Assembly: GCF_001477495.1 (NCBI RefSeq)
Contig: NZ_LDTF01000010.1
Location: 1 to 32,964, forward strand
Direction of reading: 5' to 3'
Length of the DNA stretch: 32,964 nt
Source: Sphingomonas yabuuchiae
Lineage (GTDB): Bacteria > Pseudomonadota > Alphaproteobacteria > Sphingomonadales > Sphingomonadaceae
The position numbers were made by a program, and so were the translations under genes. The notes under the pieces were generated by a model. It was not told where the DNA came from, made no database searches, and saw only the letters and a list, made by a program, of their open reading frames with translations. Below, in pieces: positions 8,739-17,045 of this stretch. Position 1 is the first letter of the stretch. Every line of letters begins with the position of its first letter.

Positions 8739-8839
8739 GGCAATCGTCCATCATCATGGCGGAGCAGGGCGCGGAGCCTTCCGCGTCCGGAAAGATCGCC
8801 TATGTGATGCCGTCTGGCCGACAGGGCAAGCTGGCGGCG

Positions 8840-9190
8840 CTATTCCACGATCCGGCCGATCCGCACCAGCACCCCGCTCGGGTCGCTGACCGCGAATTCA
8901 TAGGTGCCCCAAGGTTTGGCGTGCGGCGTGCCGGGCTCGATGATGCAGTCGCGGACCCGATCGGCGACCGCATCGACATCCTCGACATAAAGATAGAGGC
9001 CGAACGGATTGTCCTCCGTGCGCACCGGCCAGCCCGACATGTAGTTGAGGTGCAGATGCCAGCCACGTCCGTCTTCCAGGATGCGGTAATGACCGAAGTC
9101 TGCGGCGATCGAAAAGCCGAGCCGTTCGTAAAAGGCGGTGCTGGCATCGAGATTGTCGGCGGGGACGATGGCGACGCAGTGGTGATCCAT
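8840..9190 (-). CDS. VOC superfamily (glyoxalase/bleomycin-resistance fold) protein
   Basis: A 116-aa single-domain protein with the paired beta-alpha-beta-beta-beta modules of the vicinal-oxygen-chelate fold: AIVPADNLDASTAFYERLGFSI at the N terminus and LYLYVEDVDAVADRV with PWGTYEFAVSDPSGVLVRIGRI at the C terminus. That last strand set is typical of bleomycin-binding-like members. Such proteins usually work as dimers, as metal enzymes or drug-binding proteins; which applies is not evident. AAGGAAGG lies about 7 bases before the ATG. Confidence 0.85.
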   Translation of the reverse strand: MDHHCVAIVPADNLDASTAFYERLGFSIAADFGHYRILEDGRGWHLHLNYMSGWPVRTEDNPFGLYLYVEDVDAVADRVRDCIIEPGTPHAKPWGTYEFAVSDPSGVLVRIGRIVE

Positions 9191-9421
9191 GGTGATGCCT
9201 TCCTTGCGGCCGACCGGACGTGTTCACGGGGAAAGGTTCCGGCGGTTTCTCATGAAGTTATTGTCATGACATCTTGTGCGGTATTCGTGCCACCGGCAGG
9301 TTTGTCTTTGTTCTACAACGGGATAAGCTTGTCGCCAGTCCTGCGGCAAACATAAATCATACGATCGGCGGATATTTCAAACTATTGCTGGGTTAGGCCC
9401 CGCATCTCGCGGAGACCGATT
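9191..9421. promoter_or_regulatory. Divergent intergenic region with a 10-bp palindrome
   Basis: 231 bp between the leftward VOC gene and the rightward MFS operon, and visibly more AT-rich than its surroundings. It contains the perfect palindrome TGTCATGACA at 9262-9271, with a nearby TCATGA at 9250-9255, which could be an operator. GCGGAG before 9422 is the likely ribosome site for the MFS gene. Promoter boxes are not clear enough to place. Confidence 0.35.
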
Positions 9422-10708
9422 ATGGCCACAGCGGCACTATCCGATACTCGAACGTCCCCGTCGTCCGAAGGCGATCGCCGCCGTGCGACCCGCTGGTTGC
9501 AGGCGCTCAATTTCTTCATGGCCGATATGCAGGCGGGCATCGGCCCGTTCCTGGGGGTCTTCCTGCAGCAGCGCGGGTGGCAGACAGGGCCGATCGGCAC
9601 CGTCATGACGCTGGGCGGCGTGGCGGGCATGGTAATGACCGTACCGGCGGGCGCGTTCATCGACCATACCGACAAGAAGCGCTGGGTGGTGGTCATCACC
9701 GGCATCTGCACGGTTCTGGCGTCGTTCCTGATCCTCTGGTCGCAGACCGGCATCGTCGTCGGGGTCAGCCAGGTGGCGACCGCCATTGCGGGCGCGGCGA
9801 TCGGCCCTGCGGTGACCGGCATGACGCTGGGCGTCGTCCGGCAAAAGGGCTTCAACGCGCAGAACGGCCGCAACCAGGCCTGGAACCATGCGGGCAACAT
9901 GGTCGGCGCGGGGCTTTCCGGCTTTCTGGGCTGGAAGTTCGGCATGCCCGCCATCTTCTTCCTGGCCGCTGCCTTCGGCGTGCTGGCGATCATCTCGGTC
10001 CTGTCGATTCCCGAACGCGCCATCGACCACCGCGCCGCGCGCGGGCTGGAAGACGAAGATGGCGACGATCAGGAAGGCGGACAGGCCGAGGGTTTCAAGG
10101 CGCTGCTCGCCAACAAGCCGATGCTGATCCTGGCGGGCGCGCTGGCCTGTTTCCATCTGGGCAATGGCGCGATGCTGCCGCTGTACGGCATGGCGGTCGT
10201 CGGGGCAGGGAAAGGCGACGCGGCGATGTTCACCGCGACCACCGTCATGGTGGCGCAGGCGGTGATGATCGTCGCCAGCCTGCTGGCGATGAAGGTCGCC
10301 GCCGGGCGCGGTTACTGGCTGGTCCTGCTGATCTCGTTCGCGGCCCTTCCCTTGCGTGGCTTTCTGGCGGGCACCTTCATCGAGCATTGGGGCGTGTGGC
10401 CGGTCCAGGCGCTCGACGGCATCGGCGCGGGGCTTCAGAGCGTGGCGGTGCCGGGCCTCGTCGCCTGCCTGCTCAGCGGCACCGGGCGTGTTAATGTCGG
10501 GCAGGGCGCGGTGATGACCATCCAGGGCGTCGGCGCCTCGCTGTCGCCCGCCATCGGCGGCTGGCTGGCGCAGGAACTGGGCTATCACATCGCCTTCTTC
10601 ATTCTCGGCGGCTTCGCGGTGGCGAGCCTGGGGCTGTGGATCGGCTTTGCGGGCACGCTCCGCCCCGCCTGCGCCGGTGGCGCCAAGCCCGAGGAGGCCA
10701 AGGCATGA
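9422..10708 (+). CDS. MFS transporter
   Basis: A 428-aa inner-membrane carrier with about 12 hydrophobic segments in two halves, separated by an acidic cytosolic loop (LEDEDGDDQEGGQAEGF, about 203-222). The A-like loop GAFIDHTDKKRWVV between TM2 and TM3 (about 78-91) matches the MFS pattern of Gly-Asp-basic residues. The N-terminal ~20 residues are hydrophilic. First gene of a three-gene operon: its TGA overlaps the ATG of the phosphoesterase by 4 bp. The transported compound is unknown; the operon partners suggest a phosphate- or oxyanion-linked metabolite, but that is inference only. Confidence 0.85.
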   Translation: MATAALSDTRTSPSSEGDRRRATRWLQALNFFMADMQAGIGPFLGVFLQQRGWQTGPIGTVMTLGGVAGMVMTVPAGAFIDHTDKKRWVVVITGICTVLASFLILWSQTGIVVGVSQVATAIAGAAIGPAVTGMTLGVVRQKGFNAQNGRNQAWNHAGNMVGAGLSGFLGWKFGMPAIFFLAAAFGVLAIISVLSIPERAIDHRAARGLEDEDGDDQEGGQAEGFKALLANKPMLILAGALACFHLGNGAMLPLYGMAVVGAGKGDAAMFTATTVMVAQAVMIVASLLAMKVAAGRGYWLVLLISFAALPLRGFLAGTFIEHWGVWPVQALDGIGAGLQSVAVPGLVACLLSGTGRVNVGQGAVMTIQGVGASLSPAIGGWLAQELGYHIAFFILGGFAVASLGLWIGFAGTLRPACAGGAKPEEAKA

Positions 10709-11811
10709 GCGGTATCGCTTGGGTCCATATCGGCGACCTGCATCTGGACGAAGCCGATGACTGGCAGGGGCTCGACCGGCTGAAGACCATCGTCGCGCAG
10801 GTGAACCGCCACATGGGCGAGGCGGACTTCGTCTTCGTGCCCGGTGACAACGCCAACCATGGCACGCCCGAGCAATATGCCCGGATGATCGATGCACTCG
10901 CGCCGCTGGCGCTGCCTTGGCGGATCATCCCCGGCGACCATGATTTCGAGCCGGGCGACTTGGTGAACTATGAGGCCGCGATCCCCAAGGCCAACCGGCC
11001 CGAGACGGACGTGATCGCCGGGCATCGCTGCCTGTTCCTCGACGTGGTGTCGGCCGGGGCGGGTGGTCCTGACTTCCGGCTGACCATGCATCACCGCAAC
11101 AAGCTGGCCGAGGAGCTGGCGGGGGCCAAGGCGTCGGGCGAGGTGCCGCTGGTCTTCATGCACGCCTATCCCGGCGATCTGGCGGCAGACGGAGACCTCA
11201 TCGCGCGCCAGTTCATCGACGGCGAGGTCGCCTTCGTCGATACCGGTCATACGCATTATAACGAGCTGCTGAATGACGGCCACGTAATCTATGGCGCGAC
11301 CCGTTCGACCGCGCAGATCGAGGAGGATGGCGGCGCACCGGGCTTCACCATCGTCTGTGTTCAGGACCGGGTGGTCAGCTGGCGCTTCCGGCGGCTGGAT
11401 GCGGCCTGGCCGCATGTCCAGATCGTGTCGCCGGGCGATGTCCGGCTCATCACCCGCCCGACCGACCCGCACCAGGTGCCCCGACCCGGTGCGGTCGAGG
11501 TGGTGGCGCGACTGTATGGGGCAGACACGCCGCCGGTCGCACGGGTGGGCGATACACATACGCCGATGACGCGGGGCGAGGATGGCCTGTGGCGCGCGAC
11601 CGTGACGCTGGCCGAGGGATTGGGCGCGATCGAGGTCCGCTGCGGCGGAGGCTATGACCGGATAGACTGTCTCGTCCGCGACGGACATTCGATCCCGAAG
11701 CGTCGCCTGCCCGTTGCCCCCGGCGAGGATTGCCACGCGATCGGCGCCTGGCCTATCGCCGGGATCGACGGGGCCCGGCTCGGGCCCAACAAGAATGGGT
11801 GCGGATGGTGA
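10705..11811 (+). CDS. Calcineurin-like metallophosphoesterase with an extra C-terminal domain
   Basis: A 368-aa cytosolic metallophosphoesterase (no signal peptide). The family metal ligands appear in order: GDLH (Asp11, His13), GDN (Asp48), GDHD (77-80), FMHAYPGD (His153) and GHTH (His182, His184). The third motif is normally GNH[DE]; here the metal-bridging Asn is Asp78. The catalytic domain ends near 225, and 230-368 form a second, beta-rich region (PGAVEVVARLYG, WRATVTLAEGLGAIEVRCGG) that I do not recognise. The nearest known relatives would be CpdA-like cyclic-nucleotide phosphodiesterases, but the substrate is open. The ATG at 10705 overlaps the MFS stop by 4 bp and fits better than the upstream ATG at 10636. 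The end overlaps the ArsB-like gene by 7 bp. Confidence 0.85.
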   Translation: MSGIAWVHIGDLHLDEADDWQGLDRLKTIVAQVNRHMGEADFVFVPGDNANHGTPEQYARMIDALAPLALPWRIIPGDHDFEPGDLVNYEAAIPKANRPETDVIAGHRCLFLDVVSAGAGGPDFRLTMHHRNKLAEELAGAKASGEVPLVFMHAYPGDLAADGDLIARQFIDGEVAFVDTGHTHYNELLNDGHVIYGATRSTAQIEEDGGAPGFTIVCVQDRVVSWRFRRLDAAWPHVQIVSPGDVRLITRPTDPHQVPRPGAVEVVARLYGADTPPVARVGDTHTPMTRGEDGLWRATVTLAEGLGAIEVRCGGGYDRIDCLVRDGHSIPKRRLPVAPGEDCHAIGAWPIAGIDGARLGPNKNGCGW

Positions 11812-13058
11812 CGCTGGCTTACGGGGCCACCTGGGCGATTGCGGGGCTGTCGACGGCGGGCGTGATCGCGCGACCGATGCGGTGGCCCGAATGGATCTGG
11901 GCGGTGACGGGCGCGGTGCTGCTGATCGTGCTCGGCCTGATGCCGCTGGGCGAGGCGGGGCAGGCGGTGGCGAAGGGCACCGACGTCTATCTGTTCCTGA
12001 TCGGCATGATGCTGCTCAGCGAGACGGCGCGCGAGCATGGCGCGTTCGACTGGATCGCCGCGACCGCCGTCAACATGGCGGGCCGGTCGCGCGCGAAGCT
12101 GTTCGCGCTGGTCTATGCGACGGGCGTGATCGTGACGACCTTCATGTCCAACGATGCGACCGCCGTCGTGCTGACGCCCGCCGTGTTCGTCGCAGCGAAG
12201 AAGGCGAAGGCCGATCCGCTGCCTTTGCTGTTCGCCTGTGCGTTGATCGCCAATGCGGCCAGCTTCGTTCTGCCCATTTCCAACCCGGCGAACCTCGTCC
12301 TCTATGGCGGGCACATGCCGCCGCTGGGGGCTTGGATGGCCGCGTTCGCGCTGCCCTCGCTGGCGTCGATCCTCGTCACCTTCGCGGTGCTGCGCTTCAC
12401 CCAGCGGGCACGGATCGCGGGGGACTGCGAAAGCGATGTGACTCGCGACCCGCTGTCGACCGGCGGCAAGCTGGCGATGCTGGGAATCGGGCTGACCGCG
12501 CTGCTGCTGCTCGTCGTGTCGGCGCTGGACATCGAGCTGGGCCTGCCGACCGCATTGGCGGGAATCGCGACGGCGGTCATCGTATCGCTGCTGGCGGGGC
12601 GCTCGCCGCTGACGCTGGCCAAGTCGGTCAGCTGGGGCGTGCTGCCGCTGGTCGCGGGGCTGTTCGTGCTGGTCGAAGCGCTCGACCGAACGGGCGTGAT
12701 CGCCTGGGTCGCGCAGGGGCTTCGCGACATGCTGGCCGATCCGACGCGGGCGGCGGCGGTGTCGGGTACGACGCTGGCTTTCGTCAGCAACGCGATGAAC
12801 AACCTGCCCGCTGGCCTCGTCGCCAGCAGCGCCATCGCCCAGGCGCATCCGCCGCAGATCGTCACCGACGCGCTGCTGATCGGTGTCGATCTCGGCCCGA
12901 ACCTGTCGGTGACGGGCTCGCTCGCGACGATCCTGTGGCTCCAGGCGATCCGGCGCGAGGGAGAGGATGTGAGCTTCCTGGCCTTCCTGAAGGTCGGCGC
13001 GGTCGCGATGCCGCTGGCCTTGCTGGCGGCGTTGGGGATTCGGTTGTTGATCGGGTGA
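11805..13058 (+). CDS. ArsB/NhaD-type anion or cation transporter
   Basis: A 417-aa inner-membrane protein with about 11-12 hydrophobic segments. Signature stretches of the ArsB/SLC13-related ion transporter superfamily are TTFMSNDATAVVLTPAVF, ANAASFVLPISNPANLVLY and, in the second half, FVSNAMNNLPAGLV and DLGPNLSVTGSLATILWL: inverted-repeat SND/SNP and SNA/GPN hairpins that bind substrate. ArsB members export arsenite, but relatives move other ions, and no arsR or arsC is nearby, so arsenic resistance is not established. The ATG at 11805 overlaps the phosphoesterase stop by 7 bp, implying translational coupling. Confidence 0.85.
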   Translation: MVTLAYGATWAIAGLSTAGVIARPMRWPEWIWAVTGAVLLIVLGLMPLGEAGQAVAKGTDVYLFLIGMMLLSETAREHGAFDWIAATAVNMAGRSRAKLFALVYATGVIVTTFMSNDATAVVLTPAVFVAAKKAKADPLPLLFACALIANAASFVLPISNPANLVLYGGHMPPLGAWMAAFALPSLASILVTFAVLRFTQRARIAGDCESDVTRDPLSTGGKLAMLGIGLTALLLLVVSALDIELGLPTALAGIATAVIVSLLAGRSPLTLAKSVSWGVLPLVAGLFVLVEALDRTGVIAWVAQGLRDMLADPTRAAAVSGTTLAFVSNAMNNLPAGLVASSAIAQAHPPQIVTDALLIGVDLGPNLSVTGSLATILWLQAIRREGEDVSFLAFLKVGAVAMPLALLAALGIRLLIG

Positions 13059-13072
13059 GGGTGGAACGTGCA

Positions 13073-13138
13073 CTTCGACTTCGCTCAGTGCGAACGGGGC
13101 TCAGTACCAACTTCCGTTCCGCCTGAGCGAAGTCGAAG
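13073..13138. repeat. Long inverted repeat between convergent genes (element C)
   Basis: The 16-bp arms 13073-13088 and 13123-13138 are exact reverse complements, and an inner pair (CGAACGG near 13091 with CCGTTC near 13114) extends the structure. It sits between the stops of the ArsB-like gene and threonine synthase, so a bidirectional terminator is the simplest reading. It has no second copy in the window. Confidence 0.8.
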
Positions 13139-13147
13139 GCCAAGGGA

Positions 13148-14371
13148 TTACAACGCCCCCAGATCGATCGCCCCATTCTTGTCCAGCCACTGCCCCGCCT
13201 CGGGCATCGGGTATTTCAGCCCCGTCGCGCAGTTGAACAGCACCACGCGCTCGTCCTCATCGACCAGATTGTCGCGCACCGCCTGGTTGTACGCCGCCAG
13301 CGTCGCGCCGCCCTCGGGACAGAGCAGCAGCCCGTCCTTCTTCGCGCAGTCCTCGACCGCCTTCAGGATCGCCGGGTCGCCCACCGCCAGCGCCGCGCCG
13401 CCGGATTCGCGGACCGCGCGCAGGATCAGGAAGTCGCCGACCGCCTTCGGCACGCGGATGCCCGCCGCCACGGTCGCGGCATCCTCCCAGCGCTCGGCAT
13501 GTTCCCCGCCCGCCTCGAACGCGCGGACGATGGGGGCGCAGCCGCTGGCCTGCACCGCATACATGCGCGGGCGTTTGCTGCCGATCCAGCCCAGCCGCTC
13601 CATCTCGTCGAATGCTTTCCACATGCCGATCAGGCCGGTGCCGCCGCCGGTCGGGTAGAAGATCGCATCGGGCAATTCCCACCCCAGTTGCGCGGCCAGT
13701 TCCAGTCCCATCGTCTTCTTGCCCTCGATCCGATAGGGCTCTTTCAGTGTCGAGAAGTCGAACCAGCGCCCCTCGGCCGCGCCGCGCCCGACGATCGCGC
13801 CGCACTCGTCGATCTGGCCGTTGACCCGCCAGACGCGCGCACCCTGGGCAGCGATCTCTCGAACGTTCACTTCGGGCGTTTCCTCCGGGCAGAGGATGAC
13901 GGTCTCGATCCCGCAGCGCGCGGCATAGGCGGCCAGCGCCGCGCCCGCATTGCCGTTGGTCGGCATCGCGATCCGCGTCACGCCCAGTTCGCGTGCCATG
14001 GCCACTGCCATGACCAGCCCGCGCGCCTTGAACGAGCCGGTCGGCAGCCGCCCCTCGTCCTTGACCAGCACCGATCCGCCGCCCGAGCGGGGAATGGGGA
14101 TCAGCGGCGTCTCGATCTCGCCCAGCGAGACGATGCTGTCGGTGCGGCGGACGGGCAGCAGCTCGCGCCAACGCCACAGATCGGTGTCGCGCGCCGCGAT
14201 GGTGTCGCGCGACACCGCCCGGCCCAGCGCCTCCAGGTCGTAGCGGACCAGCAGCGGCCGTCCGGCGCGCGACAGGCCATGGAGCTGGTCGGCCTCATAG
14301 CGCTCGCCGGTCAGCGAGCATTCCAGATGGGTGACGAAGGTCGGGCGGTCTTCGGTGAGGTTGCGATTCAT
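13148..14371 (-). CDS. thrC: Threonine synthase
   Basis: A 407-aa PLP enzyme converting O-phosphohomoserine to threonine, the last step of threonine synthesis. The PLP lysine is Lys115 in PTGSFKARG, the phosphate-binding glycine loop is TGGGTGLIG (241-249), and the substrate loop is PTNGNAGAALAAYA (137-150). The N terminus (THLECSLTGERYEADQLHGL) resembles the short leading segment of plant/archaeal-type threonine synthases. Length and architecture match that type rather than the longer E. coli form. Related PLP lyases of fold type II are the alternative. The start ATG at 14371 is the only reasonable one. It is followed, in its own direction, by element C. Confidence 0.85.
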   Translation of the reverse strand: MNRNLTEDRPTFVTHLECSLTGERYEADQLHGLSRAGRPLLVRYDLEALGRAVSRDTIAARDTDLWRWRELLPVRRTDSIVSLGEIETPLIPIPRSGGGSVLVKDEGRLPTGSFKARGLVMAVAMARELGVTRIAMPTNGNAGAALAAYAARCGIETVILCPEETPEVNVREIAAQGARVWRVNGQIDECGAIVGRGAAEGRWFDFSTLKEPYRIEGKKTMGLELAAQLGWELPDAIFYPTGGGTGLIGMWKAFDEMERLGWIGSKRPRMYAVQASGCAPIVRAFEAGGEHAERWEDAATVAAGIRVPKAVGDFLILRAVRESGGAALAVGDPAILKAVEDCAKKDGLLLCPEGGATLAAYNQAVRDNLVDEDERVVLFNCATGLKYPMPEAGQWLDKNGAIDLGAL

Positions 14372-14411
14372 GGCCCCAGCCTATCGGCCGAAACCGCCCG
14401 ACACCATAGGT

Positions 14412-15191
14412 TTAGCCCGGGCTGGCCGCCGACCCCGCTAGCAGCCCGCCGTCGATGGTGAACTCCGATCCGGTGATATAGGTCGCCTCGTCCGAGGCCA
14501 GCATGACCGCAATGGCCGCCACTTCGTCCGGCTCCCCGAAGCGTTTCAGCGGCGTATCGGCGACCAGCGCCGCCATCTTCGCCTCCCGGTCGGGACCGTC
14601 GCCCAGCATCGGTTCCCAGATCGGGGTCAGGATGGCGGCGGGGTGGATGGAGTTGCAGCGGATTTTCCATCCCGCTTGCGCGCAATAGAGCGCGACCGTC
14701 TTGCTGTGGTTGCGGATCGCCGCCTTGGACGAGGCATAGGCCGCCGCCCCCGGTATCCCGACCAGCCCCGAGCGCGACGAGATGTTGATGATCGATCCCG
14801 TTCCCGCCGCCTTCATCGCGCCGATGGCATAGCGGCACCCCAGGAAGGTGCCGTCCAGATTGACCCGGTGCACCGCGCGCCAGTCCGCCAGCGAGGCATG
14901 TTCGGGGTCGTGCGGGACATAACCGTCCTCGAACCCGGTGATCCCGGCATTGTTGACGACGACATCGGCGGCGGGGACGATATCGGCGAGGCGCGCCCAG
15001 TCGGCTTCGTCCGAAACGTCGAGCGGCTCGAAGCGACAGCCGATGCCCTCCGCCGCCGCGATGCCGATGTCGGAATCGCGGTCGGTCAGGATGACGGTCG
15101 CGCCTTCCTCATGAAAGCGGCGGGCGATGGCATGGCCGATCCCGCGCGCGGCGCCGGTGACGACGCACATCTTGTTCTGCAAGCGTGGCAT
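14412..15191 (-). CDS. SDR family NAD(P)-dependent oxidoreductase
   Basis: A classical short-chain dehydrogenase of 259 aa. The cofactor motif is TGAARGIG (12-19), with Asp37/Arg38 after the second strand (an acidic residue favours NAD). NNAG lies at 80-83 and the catalytic Ser139, Tyr152 and Lys156 lie in [20 protein letters not shown]. The C terminus [15 protein letters not shown] is typical. The substrate is not deducible; relatives include 3-oxoacyl-ACP reductases and hydroxysteroid or cyclohexanol dehydrogenases. It lies 40 bp upstream of thrC in the same direction, so co-transcription is possible though no functional link is obvious. Confidence 0.88.
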   Translation of the reverse strand: MPRLQNKMCVVTGAARGIGHAIARRFHEEGATVILTDRDSDIGIAAAEGIGCRFEPLDVSDEADWARLADIVPAADVVVNNAGITGFEDGYVPHDPEHASLADWRAVHRVNLDGTFLGCRYAIGAMKAAGTGSIINISSRSGLVGIPGAAAYASSKAAIRNHSKTVALYCAQAGWKIRCNSIHPAAILTPIWEPMLGDGPDREAKMAALVADTPLKRFGEPDEVAAIAVMLASDEATYITGSEFTIDGGLLAGSAASPG

Positions 15192-15337
15192 AAATTTCTC
15201 GAAATGATGGGCCAGGGGGGGGCGGAGCGTGCCGCCGGATTTTACCTTTGCCGCGTCAACGGTGCCGCTGGATCATTTCGAAAACTCCCGGTTTTGGGTT
15301 GGCCCCTTCTACCATGCTTTGAGTCCCGGATCATCGT
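15192..15337. other. Intergenic stretch upstream of the SDR gene
   Basis: Contains a pair of exact 9-bp inverted arms (15200-15208 and 15272-15280, CGAAATGAT and its complement) separated by 63 bp and flanking a G-run. They could be paired operator sites for the leftward SDR gene. No confident promoter boxes or coding frame are visible. The rest of the gap up to 15487 is element B copy 1. Confidence 0.3.
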
Positions 15338-15487
15338 TTTTGTTCGCGCGGAGGCGCGGAGGTGTCTGTATGGGCCGCGCTGTCGCATGCTCTCTCAATC
15401 GGAAGACGAAGTCGGTTGGTTGTGAATGGAGGCAGCCTGCGGCTGGGCAAGACACCTCCGCGTCTCCGCGCCTCCGCGCGAACAAAA
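15338..15487. repeat. Dispersed long palindrome B, copy 1
   Basis: The left arm starts at 15338 and the right arm (15451-15487) is its reverse complement, except that the left arm lacks about 7 bases of the GGAGACGCGGAGG core. The central ~85 bp include a small hairpin at 15433-15445. The right arm touches the stop codon of the leftward DUF2238 gene. Related copies occur at 23866-24210 and 29250-29452. Confidence 0.85.
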
Positions 15488-16105
15488 TTACCGGTCCGCC
15501 ATCCCCGCCATCTGCCGATCATGCACCCGCGACAGCGTCACCACCGCCACGACCGCGCCGATGAGGCACATCAGCATGTCCCATTGCGTGTCCCACGGAT
15601 CGCCCTGAGTCCCCAGAAACTCGTCCGCGCCTTGGCCCAGCGCCATCGCCGCGCCGAACTCGATCAGTTCATACGCCGCGCTCACCGCCAGACAGCACGC
15701 GATGACGAGGAAGGTCAGCATCCCGCCGCGCACCAGCCCGCCCCGCCAGGTCAGCCATTCCCGGAACACGATGGCGGGCACGAAGCCCTGCGCGAAATGG
15801 CCCAGCCGGTCATAGGGGTTGCGCGCCAGATGCAGCCAGTCCTGCACCCAGAAACCGGCGGGCACCCGCGCATAGCTATACGCCCCGCCGAGCATCAGGA
15901 TCAGGCCGTGGAGACCGATCAGGACCAGCGCCAGCCCGGTCAACGGAAAGCGCCGTCGCAGTGCCCAGAGCAAGGGCAGGGCGATTAGCACCGGCGCGAC
16001 TTCCATCCACCAGGTCGTCCGGTCGAACGGATGACGCCCCGAGGCGATCAGCCCGACCATCCAGACCACGCTCAACAGCGCCAGTCGCATCCCGCTTCCC
16101 GACAT
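15488..16105 (-). CDS. DUF2238 (YjdF-like) inner-membrane protein
   Basis: A 205-aa integral membrane protein with about six hydrophobic segments. Conserved family stretches are NPYDRLGHFAQGFVPAIVFREW (96-117), YELIEFGAAMALGQGADEFLGTQGDPWDTQWDM (145-177) and a last TM with a short basic tail. The acidic and histidine residues lie near membrane boundaries, but no function is established for the family. I begin at ATG 16105; an in-frame ATG at 16090, with GGGAAGCGGG before it, is an alternative. A much longer open frame continues upstream but overlaps the divergent hydrolase and carries no family similarity. Confidence 0.82.
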   Translation of the reverse strand: MSGSGMRLALLSVVWMVGLIASGRHPFDRTTWWMEVAPVLIALPLLWALRRRFPLTGLALVLIGLHGLILMLGGAYSYARVPAGFWVQDWLHLARNPYDRLGHFAQGFVPAIVFREWLTWRGGLVRGGMLTFLVIACCLAVSAAYELIEFGAAMALGQGADEFLGTQGDPWDTQWDMLMCLIGAVVAVVTLSRVHDRQMAGMADR

Positions 16106-16201
16106 GGCCCGACGATAGCGGCGGGGATGACGGGCGCAACCCGATTGCCCTGCCCCGAACGGGATGCGATGGGCGAGGCCATCAACCAGGACAGGCCCGC
16201 C

Positions 16202-16945
16202 ATGATCATACGCAGCGACGAGACCCAGGATGTCGAGGTGCCCGGCAACGGCACGATGCGGATGCACCTGTTCCGCCCCGCGATCGAAGGGCGCTTTCCC
16301 GGCATCCTGCTGTTTTCCGAAATCTATCAGGTGACGGCGCCGATCCGGCGGCTGGCGGCCATGCTGGCGGGGCAGGGCTATGTCGTCGCGGTGCCCGAGG
16401 TCTATCACGAATATGAGCCCGCGGGCACGGTGCTGGCCTATGACAAGCCGGGCACGGACCGGGGCAACGACCTGAAGTTCACCAAGCCGGTCGCCGCCTA
16501 TGACGCCGATGCGACCGCAGGGCTGACCGCACTGGCCGCGCATCCCGCGTGCAACGGGCGTCTCGGCACGTTCGGCGTCTGCCTGGGCGGGCATCTGGCC
16601 TATCGCGCCGCGCTCGACCCGCGCGTGGGGGCGGCGGCATGCTTCTACGCCACCGACATCCATTCGGGCACGCTGGGCGAGGGGCGTTCGGACGACAGCC
16701 TGGCGCGCATGGACGAACTGAAGGCCGAGGCGATGTTCGTCTGGGGACGGCAGGACCCGCACGTCCCCTATGCCGGGCGCGAGACGATCCGTGCGCGGCT
16801 GGAAGAGGTGGGCGCCTCCTATGAATGGCATGAGGTCGCGGGGCAGCATGCCTTTCTCCGCGATGAGGGGCCGCGTTACGATCCCGCGCTGTTCCTCCAG
16901 GCGATGAACTGGACCCTGGCGCTGTACGCCCGCGCGCTGCGCTGA
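16202..16945 (+). CDS. Dienelactone hydrolase family protein
   Basis: A 247-aa alpha/beta hydrolase. The nucleophile is Cys127 in GVCLGGH, with Asp185 in WGRQDPHVP and His216 in GQHAFLRDEG completing the triad. Glu40 in LLFSEIYQV sits where the activating Glu of carboxymethylenebutenolidase is found. These four residues match the dienelactone hydrolase pattern rather than a Ser esterase. Whether it takes part in chloroaromatic breakdown cannot be said, since no catechol-pathway genes are near. The ATG at 16202 follows AGGACAGG; the ATG at 16169 would add 11 residues. It diverges from the DUF2238 gene. Confidence 0.87.
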   Translation: MIIRSDETQDVEVPGNGTMRMHLFRPAIEGRFPGILLFSEIYQVTAPIRRLAAMLAGQGYVVAVPEVYHEYEPAGTVLAYDKPGTDRGNDLKFTKPVAAYDADATAGLTALAAHPACNGRLGTFGVCLGGHLAYRAALDPRVGAAACFYATDIHSGTLGEGRSDDSLARMDELKAEAMFVWGRQDPHVPYAGRETIRARLEEVGASYEWHEVAGQHAFLRDEGPRYDPALFLQAMNWTLALYARALR

Positions 16946-17045
16946 GGCAGGAAGGGGCGGTTCGGTTGGTCCGTTACGAAGACGATATGTTTGCCGAAGT
17001 TTAACCGGTTCTGACCAATATGGGCAGGAAGGATATCCGCCGCCC

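Noticed and set aside
8756..9355. 199-aa plus-strand frame over the VOC gene
   Set aside because: It is the complement of the VOC gene plus intergenic sequence and has no recognisable motif or ribosome site.
9422..13058. Arsenic-resistance operon
   Set aside because: Only the ArsB-like transporter supports it; arsR, arsC, acr3 and arsH are absent and the family moves other ions too.
15338..15487. CRISPR array or small mobile element with transposase
   Set aside because: The repeats are inverted pairs, not regularly spaced direct repeats, and no transposase or cas gene is present anywhere in the window.
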